A DNA stretch of 58,576 nt from an uncultured Clostridia bacterium (GTDB lineage: Bacteria; Bacillota; Clostridia; Christensenellales; Aristaeellaceae), in assembly GCA_946408995.1 (NCBI GenBank), contig CAMJUL010000015.1:1-58576 (forward strand), given 5' to 3'. The notes below the pieces were generated by a model. The model had not been told where the DNA came from, made no database searches, and saw only the letters and a program-made list of their open reading frames with translations. This document shows, piece after piece, positions 1 through 9,067 of this stretch. The number at the start of each line of letters is the position of its first letter. The first letter of the stretch is position 1. The translations under genes and the position numbers were made by a program.

Positions 1-8
1 TTTTTATT

Positions 9-33
9 CCACCAGCTCTGCTGGTGGTTTTTT
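9..33 (+). terminator. Rho-independent terminator of an upstream gene outside the window
   Basis: A perfect 8-bp stem (9-16 with 20-27, loop TCT) is followed by six T residues on the plus strand. It would end a plus-strand transcript entering from the left. The minus strand has no T-run after the hairpin. Confidence 0.75.
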
Positions 34-49
34 CACGCCTACGGCGCAC

Positions 50-89
50 AAAAAAGCTTCAGCCCCGGGAATTTCCCGGGGCTGAAGCT
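50..89 (-). terminator. Terminator of the TlpA-like redoxin gene
   Basis: A long GC-rich inverted repeat (about 55-69 with 75-89) reads on the minus strand as a hairpin followed by TTTTTT. It lies 69 bases past the stop codon of the minus-strand redoxin gene. Confidence 0.8.
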
Positions 90-157
90 GTAAGTGCAAC
101 AGGCAGAGGCCCTTTCCCTTCGGGACGGAGGGGCGAAGGAAAGGCCCTTGTGTCCGT

Positions 158-1495
158 TTACTGCGCCTTTTTCACTACGACGGTCATTTCGGGGGTATTC
201 GGGCCGATGCGGTATTCGGTGGGGTCTGGTGCATAGCCCTCCGGGACCTTCAGCAGGTGAAGGGTGTAAGCGTCCGGGGGAAAGTCGAAGACCGCGGCGC
301 CGCTTTCGTCCGTCTGGCCCAGGGTGCAGGTGGCATCGGAGCAGAACTGGATCATCACCCCCGGGACCGGGGCGCCGGCCTCGTCCACGACGGTGATCCG
401 GTAGGGTCCGGCGGCGGCAGAGGCGTCGGCGTCCTGCTGCGCCTGCTGGCCTTGGAGAAGGGCCTCAAGATCGGCGCGGTAACGGTCCGGATAGGCGCCC
501 TGGATCGGCGCGGTGAGGATCCTGCCCTCCCGGTCCACAAAGAAGCTGGTGGGGAAGACGGTGGCGAGGACGTCCAGGGCCGCGCAGCCGGCGGGATACA
601 GCGCGTTGGGGTAGGTCACCTGATGGTCCGAAAGGATCCTGCGGGCCTCGTCCGCCACAGCGGCAACGGGCTGCTGCTCCCACTGGATGCCGACGATGCC
701 GCAGCCCTTTTCCTGAAACTCCAGGTGCAGGCGGGCCAGCTCCTCCATCTCGCCCACGCAGGCGGGGCACCAGGTGCCCCAGAGGTTGACCATGGTGAAG
801 TCGTTTTTTGCAAACAGGTCTTCGCTGGTGACACGGTTCCCGTCCAGGTCCACGGTCTCAAAGGACAAAACGGAGCCGACGGCCTTTTTCACCGGATCCG
901 CCGGGGTCTGCTTTTCAAGGCCCCGCAGGGTCTCCACGGCGTCCGTCTGCAGGGCTTGAAGGTCCTTTTGCCAGGCGTCCCGCAGAGAAGCGGGATAGCG
1001 CTCCGGATCCTGCGCGGTCTTTTCGTCGTAGGCCTCCAGAAGTCCCTCGCAGGGGACGGAGAGGCTGTACCAGGTGAAGGCGTCTTTTTTGTCAAACTCC
1101 TTGAGATCCGCCGGGGCGAACAGCCAGTTGAGGCCGGCGGCGGAAAGCACCTCCTCCGGGGTGCCGTCGGTCACAAGGACGATCAGGGCGGAGGTCCCCA
1201 GGGAAGAAGCGTCTTCCAAGACGTCTTCGGAGAGGATTTCCACCCCCTCCACCTTTTCCCGGGGGACGGGGTAGTAGAGCAGCTCCATGGCAGCGGCGAA
1301 GGGCCCGCTCTCCTTCAGGATGCCGTCCCGGGCGATCTCGGCGTAGCCTCTCAGGCCGCCGAACAGGTCCCCGGGGCGAAGGGTCATGCCCATTTCCTCG
1401 AGGGTCATCCCCTTTTCCTCCTCCGCCAGCGCGGCGGGGGCGGCGCAGCCCAATAGCAGCGCCAGGGACAAAAACAATGCGAATGCTTTTTTCAT
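158..1495 (-). CDS. Secreted TlpA/ResA-like thioredoxin-fold protein with a C-terminal Cna-B-like domain
   Basis: The 445-aa product probably acts outside the membrane as a thiol-disulfide oxidoreductase. The start at 1495 is chosen because AGGAG lies just upstream and a signal peptide begins there (MKKAFALFLSLALLLG). An LLGC lipobox-like site could also make it a lipoprotein. Residues of about 25-200 match nothing I recognise. A redoxin domain of about 205-345 carries the WCPAC active site (W242, C243, C246) after a strand of TlpA type. A Gln/Ala-rich linker leads to about 80 residues resembling a carboxypeptidase-regulatory or Cna-B sandwich (VVDEAGAPVPG... to the end). This three-part layout is unusual. 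The GH5 gene lies 158 bases upstream on the same strand. The redoxin call is firm; the flanking domains are inferred. Confidence 0.85.
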   Translation of the reverse strand: MKKAFALFLSLALLLGCAAPAALAEEEKGMTLEEMGMTLRPGDLFGGLRGYAEIARDGILKESGPFAAAMELLYYPVPREKVEGVEILSEDVLEDASSLGTSALIVLVTDGTPEEVLSAAGLNWLFAPADLKEFDKKDAFTWYSLSVPCEGLLEAYDEKTAQDPERYPASLRDAWQKDLQALQTDAVETLRGLEKQTPADPVKKAVGSVLSFETVDLDGNRVTSEDLFAKNDFTMVNLWGTWCPACVGEMEELARLHLEFQEKGCGIVGIQWEQQPVAAVADEARRILSDHQVTYPNALYPAGCAALDVLATVFPTSFFVDREGRILTAPIQGAYPDRYRADLEALLQGQQAQQDADASAAAGPYRITVVDEAGAPVPGVMIQFCSDATCTLGQTDESGAAVFDFPPDAYTLHLLKVPEGYAPDPTEYRIGPNTPEMTVVVKKAQ

Positions 1496-1653
1496 GACGA
1501 TTTCTCCTCTTGATCTTTGATGGACAGGAAAAGCCGGAAACGGAACAGGCTTTCTCCGGGGACCGGGGCCTTCCGGGGCGCTGAACCGGTCCGCTCTTTG
1601 ATACGCACATTTTCCGCTTCCGGCAGAGGAGGCGCAGAATCCTGCGCGCGGGA

Positions 1654-2832
1654 TCATTCCGCGGTCAGGGCGTATTTCATCAGGGCTTCCACGATCTCGG
1701 GGAAGACCAGGGAGGCGTTCTGGCGGGAGAAAAGGCCGAAATTCTCGCCGTTCCCGCTGAAGGCGCCGTTATCCCACCAGGCCACGGGCAGCCCCCGGGA
1801 AGAGGCGTAGGCCACATAGCGCACGCACCAGTCCAGACGGGCGGGCAGGTTGTTCTTGTCCAGGCATCCGCATTCGTCCATGACGGCGGGAATGCCCTTG
1901 GAGATGAAATGGTCGTACAATACGTTGATGTTGCCCATGATGTCCGCCCTTTGGGCGTTGTTGTCCCAGGAGAAGTCCGCGTTTCCCTTGGTGTTGAGGG
2001 CGAAGTTGTAGGGCACGTAGGCATGGCCCGCCACGATGATGCGGTTGTCGGCGGTGTCGGTGGGCAGGACGAAGATGCCGGGCTTGAGGTTGGCGGGGGA
2101 GGCGTCATAGCCGGGCACGCACAGGTAACGGGTGGCGTTGTTGCCGCCCGTGGAACGCACGGTGTCCACAAAAAGCTGGTTGAGGCGGTTGATGACGTCG
2201 GCGGAGTCCATGCAGGCCGCGTCGTTCGGATCCAGGTACCATTCGTGGTCGGTCCCCGCCAGGCGCGGCTCGTTGAGGGATTCCAGGATCAGGCGGTCGT
2301 CGTAATCCCGGAAGCGCTCGGCCATCTGGCCCCAGACGGCGGTCAGGTAGCGGACGGAGGAGTCGAAATGCTTGCTGTCGGGGTAATAGTAGTCGGCGCT
2401 GTTGTCGTGATGGGTGTTGAGGATGACGCACAGGTCCTCCTCCAGGCACCAGTCCACCACCTCCTGCACCCGGTCCATCCAGTCGGCGGAGATGTTGAAG
2501 TCCTTGTCCACGTGGTTGTGCCAGGAGACGGGCATGCGGATGAAGCCAAAGCCCGCCTCGGCCACGCTGTGGATCAGCTCCCTCGTGGTGTAGTATCCGG
2601 TCCAGCCCTTTTCGTATTCCATGTGATTGCGCAGCCAGAAGCAGTCGTTGGCGTCAAAGGTGTTGCCCAGGTTCCAGCCGATGCCCATCCTGCGCAGGAA
2701 GGCCATGGCTTCGTTGTCGGGAACCGCCTGGGGGGTCAGAACAAAATCCGGGATATCATTTTCCGCCCGGACAGCGCCAAAGACGCCCAGCGCGAGGCAC
2801 AGGGAAAGAAAAAGCGCGAAGCATTTTTTCAT
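1654..2832 (-). CDS. Secreted glycoside hydrolase family 5 endoglycanase (cellulase or mannanase)
   Basis: This 392-aa protein has a signal peptide (MKKCFALFLSLCLALGVFGAVRA) and a single GH5 TIM barrel without a visible carbohydrate-binding module. The GIGWNLGNTFDA motif near the start of the barrel is typical of GH5 endo-beta-1,4-glucanases. The acid/base is E188 in SLNEP and the nucleophile E320 in VMDECG. GH5 covers cellulases, xyloglucanases and mannanases, so substrate cannot be fixed here; the mannan operon at 12.6 kb makes glucomannan plausible. The start at 2832 follows AGGAGG, and the longer reading frame upstream is ignored. A good minus-strand promoter precedes it, divergent from the ABC binding-protein gene. 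Confidence 0.9.
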   Translation of the reverse strand: MKKCFALFLSLCLALGVFGAVRAENDIPDFVLTPQAVPDNEAMAFLRRMGIGWNLGNTFDANDCFWLRNHMEYEKGWTGYYTTRELIHSVAEAGFGFIRMPVSWHNHVDKDFNISADWMDRVQEVVDWCLEEDLCVILNTHHDNSADYYYPDSKHFDSSVRYLTAVWGQMAERFRDYDDRLILESLNEPRLAGTDHEWYLDPNDAACMDSADVINRLNQLFVDTVRSTGGNNATRYLCVPGYDASPANLKPGIFVLPTDTADNRIIVAGHAYVPYNFALNTKGNADFSWDNNAQRADIMGNINVLYDHFISKGIPAVMDECGCLDKNNLPARLDWCVRYVAYASSRGLPVAWWDNGAFSGNGENFGLFSRQNASLVFPEIVEALMKYALTAE

Positions 2833-2871
2833 GGGGCATTCCTCCTGTCTGCATATCGGTCGTTTGTCCCA

Positions 2872-2900
2872 AGTGTACCGCAGGAGGGCTCCGGACGCAA
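2872..2900 (-). promoter_or_regulatory. Promoter of the GH5 gene
   Basis: On the minus strand TTGCGT (2895-2900) and TACACT (2872-2877) are 17 bases apart, 40 bases upstream of the GH5 start. A small GGGGGG/CCCCCC hairpin (2901-2916) separates it from the divergent promoter. Confidence 0.55.
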
Positions 2901-2943
2901 GGGGGGAAGACCCCCCCTGACGGGAGCTTTTTTGGACGGGGCG

Positions 2944-2972
2944 TTTACAAAGAAAGGGAAAAGTGGTATAAT
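2944..2972 (+). promoter_or_regulatory. Strong promoter of the Fbp-type ABC importer
   Basis: TTTACA (2944-2949), a 17-base spacer and a perfect TATAAT (2967-2972) with a TG one base upstream (extended -10). The binding-protein start codon is 51 bases downstream. Confidence 0.8.
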
Positions 2973-3023
2973 CGGGGCAATTGGGAAGGAATCCCCGATA
3001 CAATTTCAAAGGAGGCTTCAGAT

Positions 3024-4211
3024 ATGAAGAAACTTTTCGCGCTTCTTCTGGCTGCGGTCATGGTGCTGTCCCTGTGCTCCTTCGCCTCGGCGGAGGATTA
3101 CACCATCCGCATTTACTCCAACTCCAACTCTTCCGAGCGCACCACCTGGCTGATCCAGGCGGCCAAGAAAGCGGGCTTTGACATCTCCATCGACGACAAC
3201 TCCGTCATCTCCGGCGACACCGCCGCCGTGCAGGCCGCCAACGAGAACAAGGACGCCGACATCATCTTCGGCCTGAACGAGGTCCGCTGGAGCCAGCTGA
3301 TCAACGGTCAGTACGAAAACCTGAAGATCGCCGACTGGACCCCCTCCTGGGCGGACAAGGTGGGCAATTACAAGTATGACGGCAAGGCCTACGGCCTGGT
3401 CATCCAGAACATCCTGATGCTCTACCGCAACGACGAATTGGGCACCAACGGCCAGGAACTCCACTTTGACCACTGGGCCGACATCGTGAACTGCGGCTAC
3501 AACTGGTACCGCCAGAACAAGGTGGGCGGCACCACCAACATGAACATCAACAACGCCATGCTGTACGCCTTCACGGATCCCGCGTCCCCCGCGGGCGGCA
3601 TCAGCGTGGAGGGCTGGAAGACCCTGTGGGCCTACTGCGCCAACGGCAACTGCACCGGCGACAAGTACGGCCTGGATCCCCTGATCCGCGGCGACGTGCA
3701 GGTCTCCACCTTCTATTCCTCTTCCCTGTACGGCAACATCGACGCCGCTCAGGAATCCTATCCCAACCCCCTCAAGGGCACCCTGCAGCCTGAGAACTGG
3801 GCCCTGGTGGACATCGCTGACGGCACCTACTACATTGCCGAGTACCTGGGCGTGGTAGAGAAGGAAGGCCGCACCGAGGCGCAGACCGAGCAGGTCAAGG
3901 CTTTTGCCGAATGGTTCGGCTCCGCGGAGACCCAGATCGCCTGGAGCGAGGAATTCGACTCCTATCCCTGCAACACCGACGCTGTGGCCGAACTCTATGA
4001 CGAAGTTCCCGCCATCTACGCCATCAACAACTTCTCCCTGAACAAGGTGGAAGGCACCGACATGACCTATGCCGAGTATGTGGGCGCCCACTCCTCCGAA
4101 TGGACCAACATCATGACCAACCTGGGCTTCTACTGGGCGGACAATTCCTCCGCGCCGGCGGAACCCGCGTGGGACACCCTGGATTGGGCGACCCTGACCC
4201 AGGCCAAATAA
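3024..4211 (+). CDS. ABC transporter extracellular solute-binding protein, Fbp/Afu/PhnS-like
   Basis: The 395-aa secreted binding protein starts after AAAGGAGG and has a signal peptide (MKKLFALLLAAVMVLSLCSFASA) with no proper lipobox. The mature part opens with a strand typical of cluster D-type periplasmic binding proteins (YTIRIYSNSNSS) and shows the inter-lobe pattern of iron(III), thiamine, sugar-phosphate and aminoethylphosphonate receptors. It heads an operon with a matching ATPase and a double permease. A stem-loop follows the gene, a usual way to make more receptor than membrane parts. The downstream glycerophosphodiesterase suggests a phosphate-containing ligand; the iron-like alternative is not excluded. 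Confidence 0.85.
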   Translation: MKKLFALLLAAVMVLSLCSFASAEDYTIRIYSNSNSSERTTWLIQAAKKAGFDISIDDNSVISGDTAAVQAANENKDADIIFGLNEVRWSQLINGQYENLKIADWTPSWADKVGNYKYDGKAYGLVIQNILMLYRNDELGTNGQELHFDHWADIVNCGYNWYRQNKVGGTTNMNINNAMLYAFTDPASPAGGISVEGWKTLWAYCANGNCTGDKYGLDPLIRGDVQVSTFYSSSLYGNIDAAQESYPNPLKGTLQPENWALVDIADGTYYIAEYLGVVEKEGRTEAQTEQVKAFAEWFGSAETQIAWSEEFDSYPCNTDAVAELYDEVPAIYAINNFSLNKVEGTDMTYAEYVGAHSSEWTNIMTNLGFYWADNSSAPAEPAWDTLDWATLTQAK

Positions 4212-4227
4212 GCAGAACACGCGCCGT

Positions 4228-4266
4228 GGGCGGGCTTGCATCCTCGCAGGCCCGCCCCGCTTTTGT
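4228..4266 (+). terminator. Partial terminator/attenuator after the binding-protein gene
   Basis: A 12-bp stem with one G-U pair (4228-4239 with 4246-4257) is followed by CGCTTTTGTT. It sits in the operon between receptor and ATPase, so partial read-through is likely. Confidence 0.55.
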
Positions 4267-4326
4267 TGACGGCCCCGCGCCGGCGGCGGGAAGGGGCCGG
4301 AACTTACATGGGGAGAGGATACGCTT

Positions 4327-5328
<1,002 letters not shown>

Positions 5329-5337
5329 GAGGCGCCT

Positions 5338-7233
5338 ATGCAGAAAACGCTGAACAAACGCTCCGGGCCGGATCTCGGCCTGCTCTGGAAGGTTTTCGGC
5401 GGCGTCCTGTTCGTGTACCTGTTCCTGGGCTTCATGGTGATCCCCTGCTTCAACACCCTGACCAGCATTTTCCGGGAAAAGGACGCGGCGGGGAAGGCAG
5501 ATCCCTTCGCGGTCATCCGGTTTTTCTTCGCGGGGTCCATGCCCTCCTTTGTCTGGAACAGCCTGAAGCTGGCCGTGTGCCTTGTGATCACGGTCAACGT
5601 GGTGGGCATCAGCATCGTGCTTCTGACCGAGTACTTTGATATCAAGGGCGCGAAAATACTGCGCCTTGGCTATATGACCACCCTGATCTACTCGGGCGTG
5701 GCGCTGGTGACCGGGTACCAGTTCCTCTACGACAAGGACGGCATATTGACCTCCTGGCTGGCGCAGCAGTTCCCCGGCATGAACAAGCAATGGTTCTCGG
5801 GGTTCGCGGCGGTGCTGTTCACCATGACCTTCGCCTGCACCTCCAACCACGCGCTGTTTTTAAGGAACGCCATCCGGGGCATCGACTACAACACCGTGGA
5901 GGCGGCGAGAAACCTGGGGGCCAGGCCCTTCAAGGTGCTGATGAAGGTGGTCATGCCCACCCTTCTGCCCACGCTGTTTTCGCTGACGGTCATGACCTTC
6001 ATCACAGGCCTGTGCGCCATGAGCGCCCCGACCCTTCTGGGCTACAATTCCATCAACCCGGAGATCGTGCGCCTGGCGGGCTCCTCCGTGGCGGACGAGT
6101 CCTTCCCTCAGGCGAGGGCGGCGCTTTTGAGCGTGATCCTGGCCATGTTCACCATCCTGCTTTTGACGGTGCTCAACCACTATGAAAGCAAGGGGCATTA
6201 TCTGTCGGTCAGCAAGACCAAGGCCAAGCTGGTCAAGCAGAAGATCCAGAACCCCGTGGCCAACGTCCTGGCCCACGCCTACGCCTACCTTCTGTTTGTG
6301 ATCTACATGACCCCCGTGGTGATGATCGTGCTGTTCTCCTTCCAGAACTGGAAGGCCATCCAGGCCAAGGCCCTGGAGGGCTTCACCATGATCAACTACT
6401 TTGGCACGGAGGATTACAGCTATACCCGTTCCAACGGCAAGGTCAAGGTGGTTACCGACGCGATTTCGGGCCTGTTCTCCAACGAAAAGACCGTCGGCGG
6501 CATCCAGCTGAGCTTCGTCCTTTCCGCCGTGGCGGCGGCCCTGGCCTGCGTCATCGTGGTGGTGGCGGTCAATTACATCTTCCGCAACAAGAACAAAAAG
6601 CGTTCCAAGGCCGTGGAAGCCTGCCTTTTGTTCCCGTGGCTCCTGCCCACCATCCTGATCTGCTACAGCTACCGCATCTACTTCAACGGCAACGTTCCCT
6701 ATGTGTTCGGACAGAACCTGTACTACCAGAAGAACGTGCGGCTTCTGATCATCATCGCCTATACGGTGGTGAAATTGCCCTTTGCCCTGCGAATGATCAA
6801 GGCGGCCTTCTATGCGATCGATGACGAACTGGAGGACGCGGCGCGGAACCTGGGGGCCTCCGCCCTGGTGACCTTCCTGAGGGTGAAACTGCCCATCGTT
6901 CTGCCCAGCGTCCTTGCGGTGTTCGCCCTGAACTTCAACGCCCTTTTCACCGAATACGACATGGGCGCCACCTTCCATTCCAACGAGGGTACCACCTACG
7001 CCATGGTCATCCAGTCCATGACGGACGAGGAGGGGCGCAACGGCTTCAACCGCAATGCCACCGGACGGCGCTGCGCCTCCACGGTATTCATTATGATCGT
7101 CTCCGGCATCATCCTGTATCTGGTCTACGGCGTGGGAGCCCGGGACCTGGCCGAGCGCCTGGAGCGCAAGGAAAAGCGCCGGGCGAGGATCAACAGGATC
7201 CGGGCGAGGCTGACCGGAAACAAAGCCGCCTGA
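5338..7233 (+). CDS. Double-domain ABC permease, FbpB/AfuB/ThiP type
   Basis: The 631-aa membrane protein holds two permease halves in one chain, as in iron(III), thiamine and hexose-phosphate importers. Each half has an EAA loop that contacts the ATPase: EAARNLGARPFKVL in the first and DAARNLGASALVTF in the second. About a dozen membrane segments are visible, with a loop at about residues 340-390 between the halves. One chain with two halves means no second permease gene is needed, which matches the three-gene layout. A GC-rich hairpin (7241-7284) follows the stop. Confidence 0.9.
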   Translation: MQKTLNKRSGPDLGLLWKVFGGVLFVYLFLGFMVIPCFNTLTSIFREKDAAGKADPFAVIRFFFAGSMPSFVWNSLKLAVCLVITVNVVGISIVLLTEYFDIKGAKILRLGYMTTLIYSGVALVTGYQFLYDKDGILTSWLAQQFPGMNKQWFSGFAAVLFTMTFACTSNHALFLRNAIRGIDYNTVEAARNLGARPFKVLMKVVMPTLLPTLFSLTVMTFITGLCAMSAPTLLGYNSINPEIVRLAGSSVADESFPQARAALLSVILAMFTILLLTVLNHYESKGHYLSVSKTKAKLVKQKIQNPVANVLAHAYAYLLFVIYMTPVVMIVLFSFQNWKAIQAKALEGFTMINYFGTEDYSYTRSNGKVKVVTDAISGLFSNEKTVGGIQLSFVLSAVAAALACVIVVVAVNYIFRNKNKKRSKAVEACLLFPWLLPTILICYSYRIYFNGNVPYVFGQNLYYQKNVRLLIIIAYTVVKLPFALRMIKAAFYAIDDELEDAARNLGASALVTFLRVKLPIVLPSVLAVFALNFNALFTEYDMGATFHSNEGTTYAMVIQSMTDEEGRNGFNRNATGRRCASTVFIMIVSGIILYLVYGVGARDLAERLERKEKRRARINRIRARLTGNKAA

Positions 7234-7240
7234 TCCAACA

Positions 7241-7284
7241 AAACGCGAAGGCACCCGGCCCAGGAGGCCGGGCGCTTTCGCGTT
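7241..7284 (+). terminator. Possible terminator after the ABC permease
   Basis: An imperfect long stem (AAACGCGAA...CCCGGCC pairing with GGCCGGG...TTCGCGTTT) lies 8 bases past the stop codon. There is no long T-run, so termination may be partial and the phosphodiesterase may be co-transcribed. Confidence 0.4.
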
Positions 7285-7339
7285 TCGCTCACTGCCTTTC
7301 ATCTGCCGGCAGCCGATCCAAATAGAAGGAGGAACCCCG

Positions 7340-8203
7340 ATGCGTTTATCCCCCGCCCTGTCCCGGCCCCTTGAGAGGGCTTTGAAGGAGAAGCACTGCC
7401 TGATCGCCGCCCACCGAGGATCCTGGGGCGGCCCGGTCCTCCAGAACACCCTGCCCGCTTACGCCCTGGCCCTGCGCCGGGGCGCGGACATCCTGGAAAC
7501 GGACGTCTGCCTGAGCGCGGACGGGGAGATGCTGTGCTTCCATGATGGCAGCGAAAGGGAGGTCTTCGGGCGGGAATTCGATATCCGCACCCTGCCCCTT
7601 TCCGGTGTCCGGGCCCTCAGGCCCCTGAACGCCTATGGGCAGGAGACCGGCGACATCATCCCCACCCTGGAGGAGACGCTGCGCTTTGCCCTGGACAGGG
7701 AGGCGTTTTTGAACGTGGACCGGGCCTGGGATGCCCTGGACCGGGTCTGTTCCCTTCTGGACCGGTATCCGAAGGCCCGGGAGCGGTGCATTCTGAAGGC
7801 GCCGATGAGAAAAGCCCGGAGGGCGCTTTCCTTTTTGGACGCCCACCGGGTCAAATACATGTTTATGCCCATCGTATATACCTGGGCAGAAGTGGAAGAG
7901 GCGCTTGAATGGACCGGGGTGAACACCGTCGGGTTGGAGATGATCCCCTCGGGCCCGGAGGACCCGCTCTTTGGGGCGGAGGCCATGGCGCGCGTGCACG
8001 CGGCCGGGCTCTTTGTGTGGGTGAACACCCTGCGCCTGGGGGAAAGAAAGAAGGACCGTCTGTACGGGGACCTGGACGACTTTGGGTCCCTGGAAAATCC
8101 GGGAGCGGGCTGGGGAAGCCTGATGGAAATGGGCGCGGACGTCCTCCAGACGGACTTTGCGGACCTGGTGCGGGCGGAACGGGAAAGACGGTACGGCCGC
8201 TGA
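7340..8203 (+). CDS. Glycerophosphodiester phosphodiesterase family protein
   Basis: The 287-aa protein has no signal peptide and should hydrolyse glycerophosphodiesters, or a similar phosphodiester, in the cytoplasm. The N-terminal catalytic HRG is present (H25 in AAHRGSWGG), followed by the metal-binding ETDVCLSADGEMLCFHD segment typical of GDPD barrels. The usual NIEIK strand is replaced by NVDRAWD, as I recall from an AtGDE-like branch of the family. The start follows AGAAGGAGG. Lying just downstream of an Fbp/Afu-like importer, it may process an imported phosphodiester; that link is inferred. It converges on the M14 peptidase gene. Confidence 0.88.
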   Translation: MRLSPALSRPLERALKEKHCLIAAHRGSWGGPVLQNTLPAYALALRRGADILETDVCLSADGEMLCFHDGSEREVFGREFDIRTLPLSGVRALRPLNAYGQETGDIIPTLEETLRFALDREAFLNVDRAWDALDRVCSLLDRYPKARERCILKAPMRKARRALSFLDAHRVKYMFMPIVYTWAEVEEALEWTGVNTVGLEMIPSGPEDPLFGAEAMARVHAAGLFVWVNTLRLGERKKDRLYGDLDDFGSLENPGAGWGSLMEMGADVLQTDFADLVRAERERRYGR

Positions 8204-8221
8204 CCCCGTTCGTATTTTTTT

Positions 8222-9064
8222 TCAGTCTTCCGTTTTCCGTTTTGCCGCTTCCGCCCCTCCGGCAAGCCAGGCCTCCAGTCCCGCGCAGAGCCTTTCGGTC
8301 ATGTCCCGGACATATCCGTCCTTCAGGACGTTGACGTTGCCGCCCTTGAGGGGCGTGGGAAGCTCGATCAGGACGGCGCCGGAGGTCACTGTGTCCAGCC
8401 ACAGGGACAGCATGCCGCCGGACTGCCATTTTTCCACTTTGGTGTTCAGGGCATCCTTCCCGGCGAAGGCGGCGGCCAGGGCCCTGCAGGAGCCGTATTT
8501 GACGGTGTTGACGTACCCGTGGACGTCGCAGGCGAAGTCCGGGCGGATGGCTTCGGTGAGGGCGGTCAGGGCCCGTGCCTCGGCGGTGGAAAGGGGTTCG
8601 TCCCCGGTGCGGTTGGCGCTTTGGGTCCTTTGGACCCAGCCCTCGGGGAAATCCCGGTTGATGTCCAGCCCCAGGGCGCCGCAGCGGCCAAAGCCCTGAT
8701 TGGAGACCCCCTCCGCCTGTCCGTCAGGATTGGCACAGGGGACGATATAGAGCGCGGTGTTTCCAAGGGCCTCCGTCCGGAGGCGGTAATGGTCCACCAT
8801 CCCGAGGGCGATCTGGGTCAGCAGCGCGCCGTCCCGGGCAAACCGGTCCTCAAAGCCGTGGACGGCGAACACCATCAGGAAGACCGTGTCCGCCTCCCCG
8901 GGGCCAAGCCGCCAGCACGTCAGGTCCCGTCCCTGTTCGGAGACGCCAAAGACAAAGGACCGCACGCCTTCCTCCTCCCCGCGGGCCAGGGGGGAGGAGA
9001 ACAAAAGCAGGCAGAGGGAGAGGAGCAGGGCGGCGCAGCGGCGGGGGAAGGGCTTTCTGTCCAT
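8222..9064 (-). CDS. Secreted M14-family zinc carboxypeptidase
   Basis: The 280-aa protein has a signal peptide ending near residue 29 (LARGEEE) and a compact M14 domain. Zinc ligands H69 and E72 lie in HGFEDRF and H182 in DVHGY. Substrate-binding residues appear in NPDG and LDINRDFP, and the catalytic glutamate is E234 in VLIELP. The small domain and lack of a pro-region recall MpaA-like peptidases that cut gamma-D-Glu-diaminopimelate bonds of cell-wall peptides; substrate is inferred. Its start is 3 bases from the alpha-galactosidase stop, so the two form an operon, though no functional link is obvious. Confidence 0.88.
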   Translation of the reverse strand: MDRKPFPRRCAALLLSLCLLLFSSPLARGEEEGVRSFVFGVSEQGRDLTCWRLGPGEADTVFLMVFAVHGFEDRFARDGALLTQIALGMVDHYRLRTEALGNTALYIVPCANPDGQAEGVSNQGFGRCGALGLDINRDFPEGWVQRTQSANRTGDEPLSTAEARALTALTEAIRPDFACDVHGYVNTVKYGSCRALAAAFAGKDALNTKVEKWQSGGMLSLWLDTVTSGAVLIELPTPLKGGNVNVLKDGYVRDMTERLCAGLEAWLAGGAEAAKRKTED

Positions 9065-9067
9065 GGC

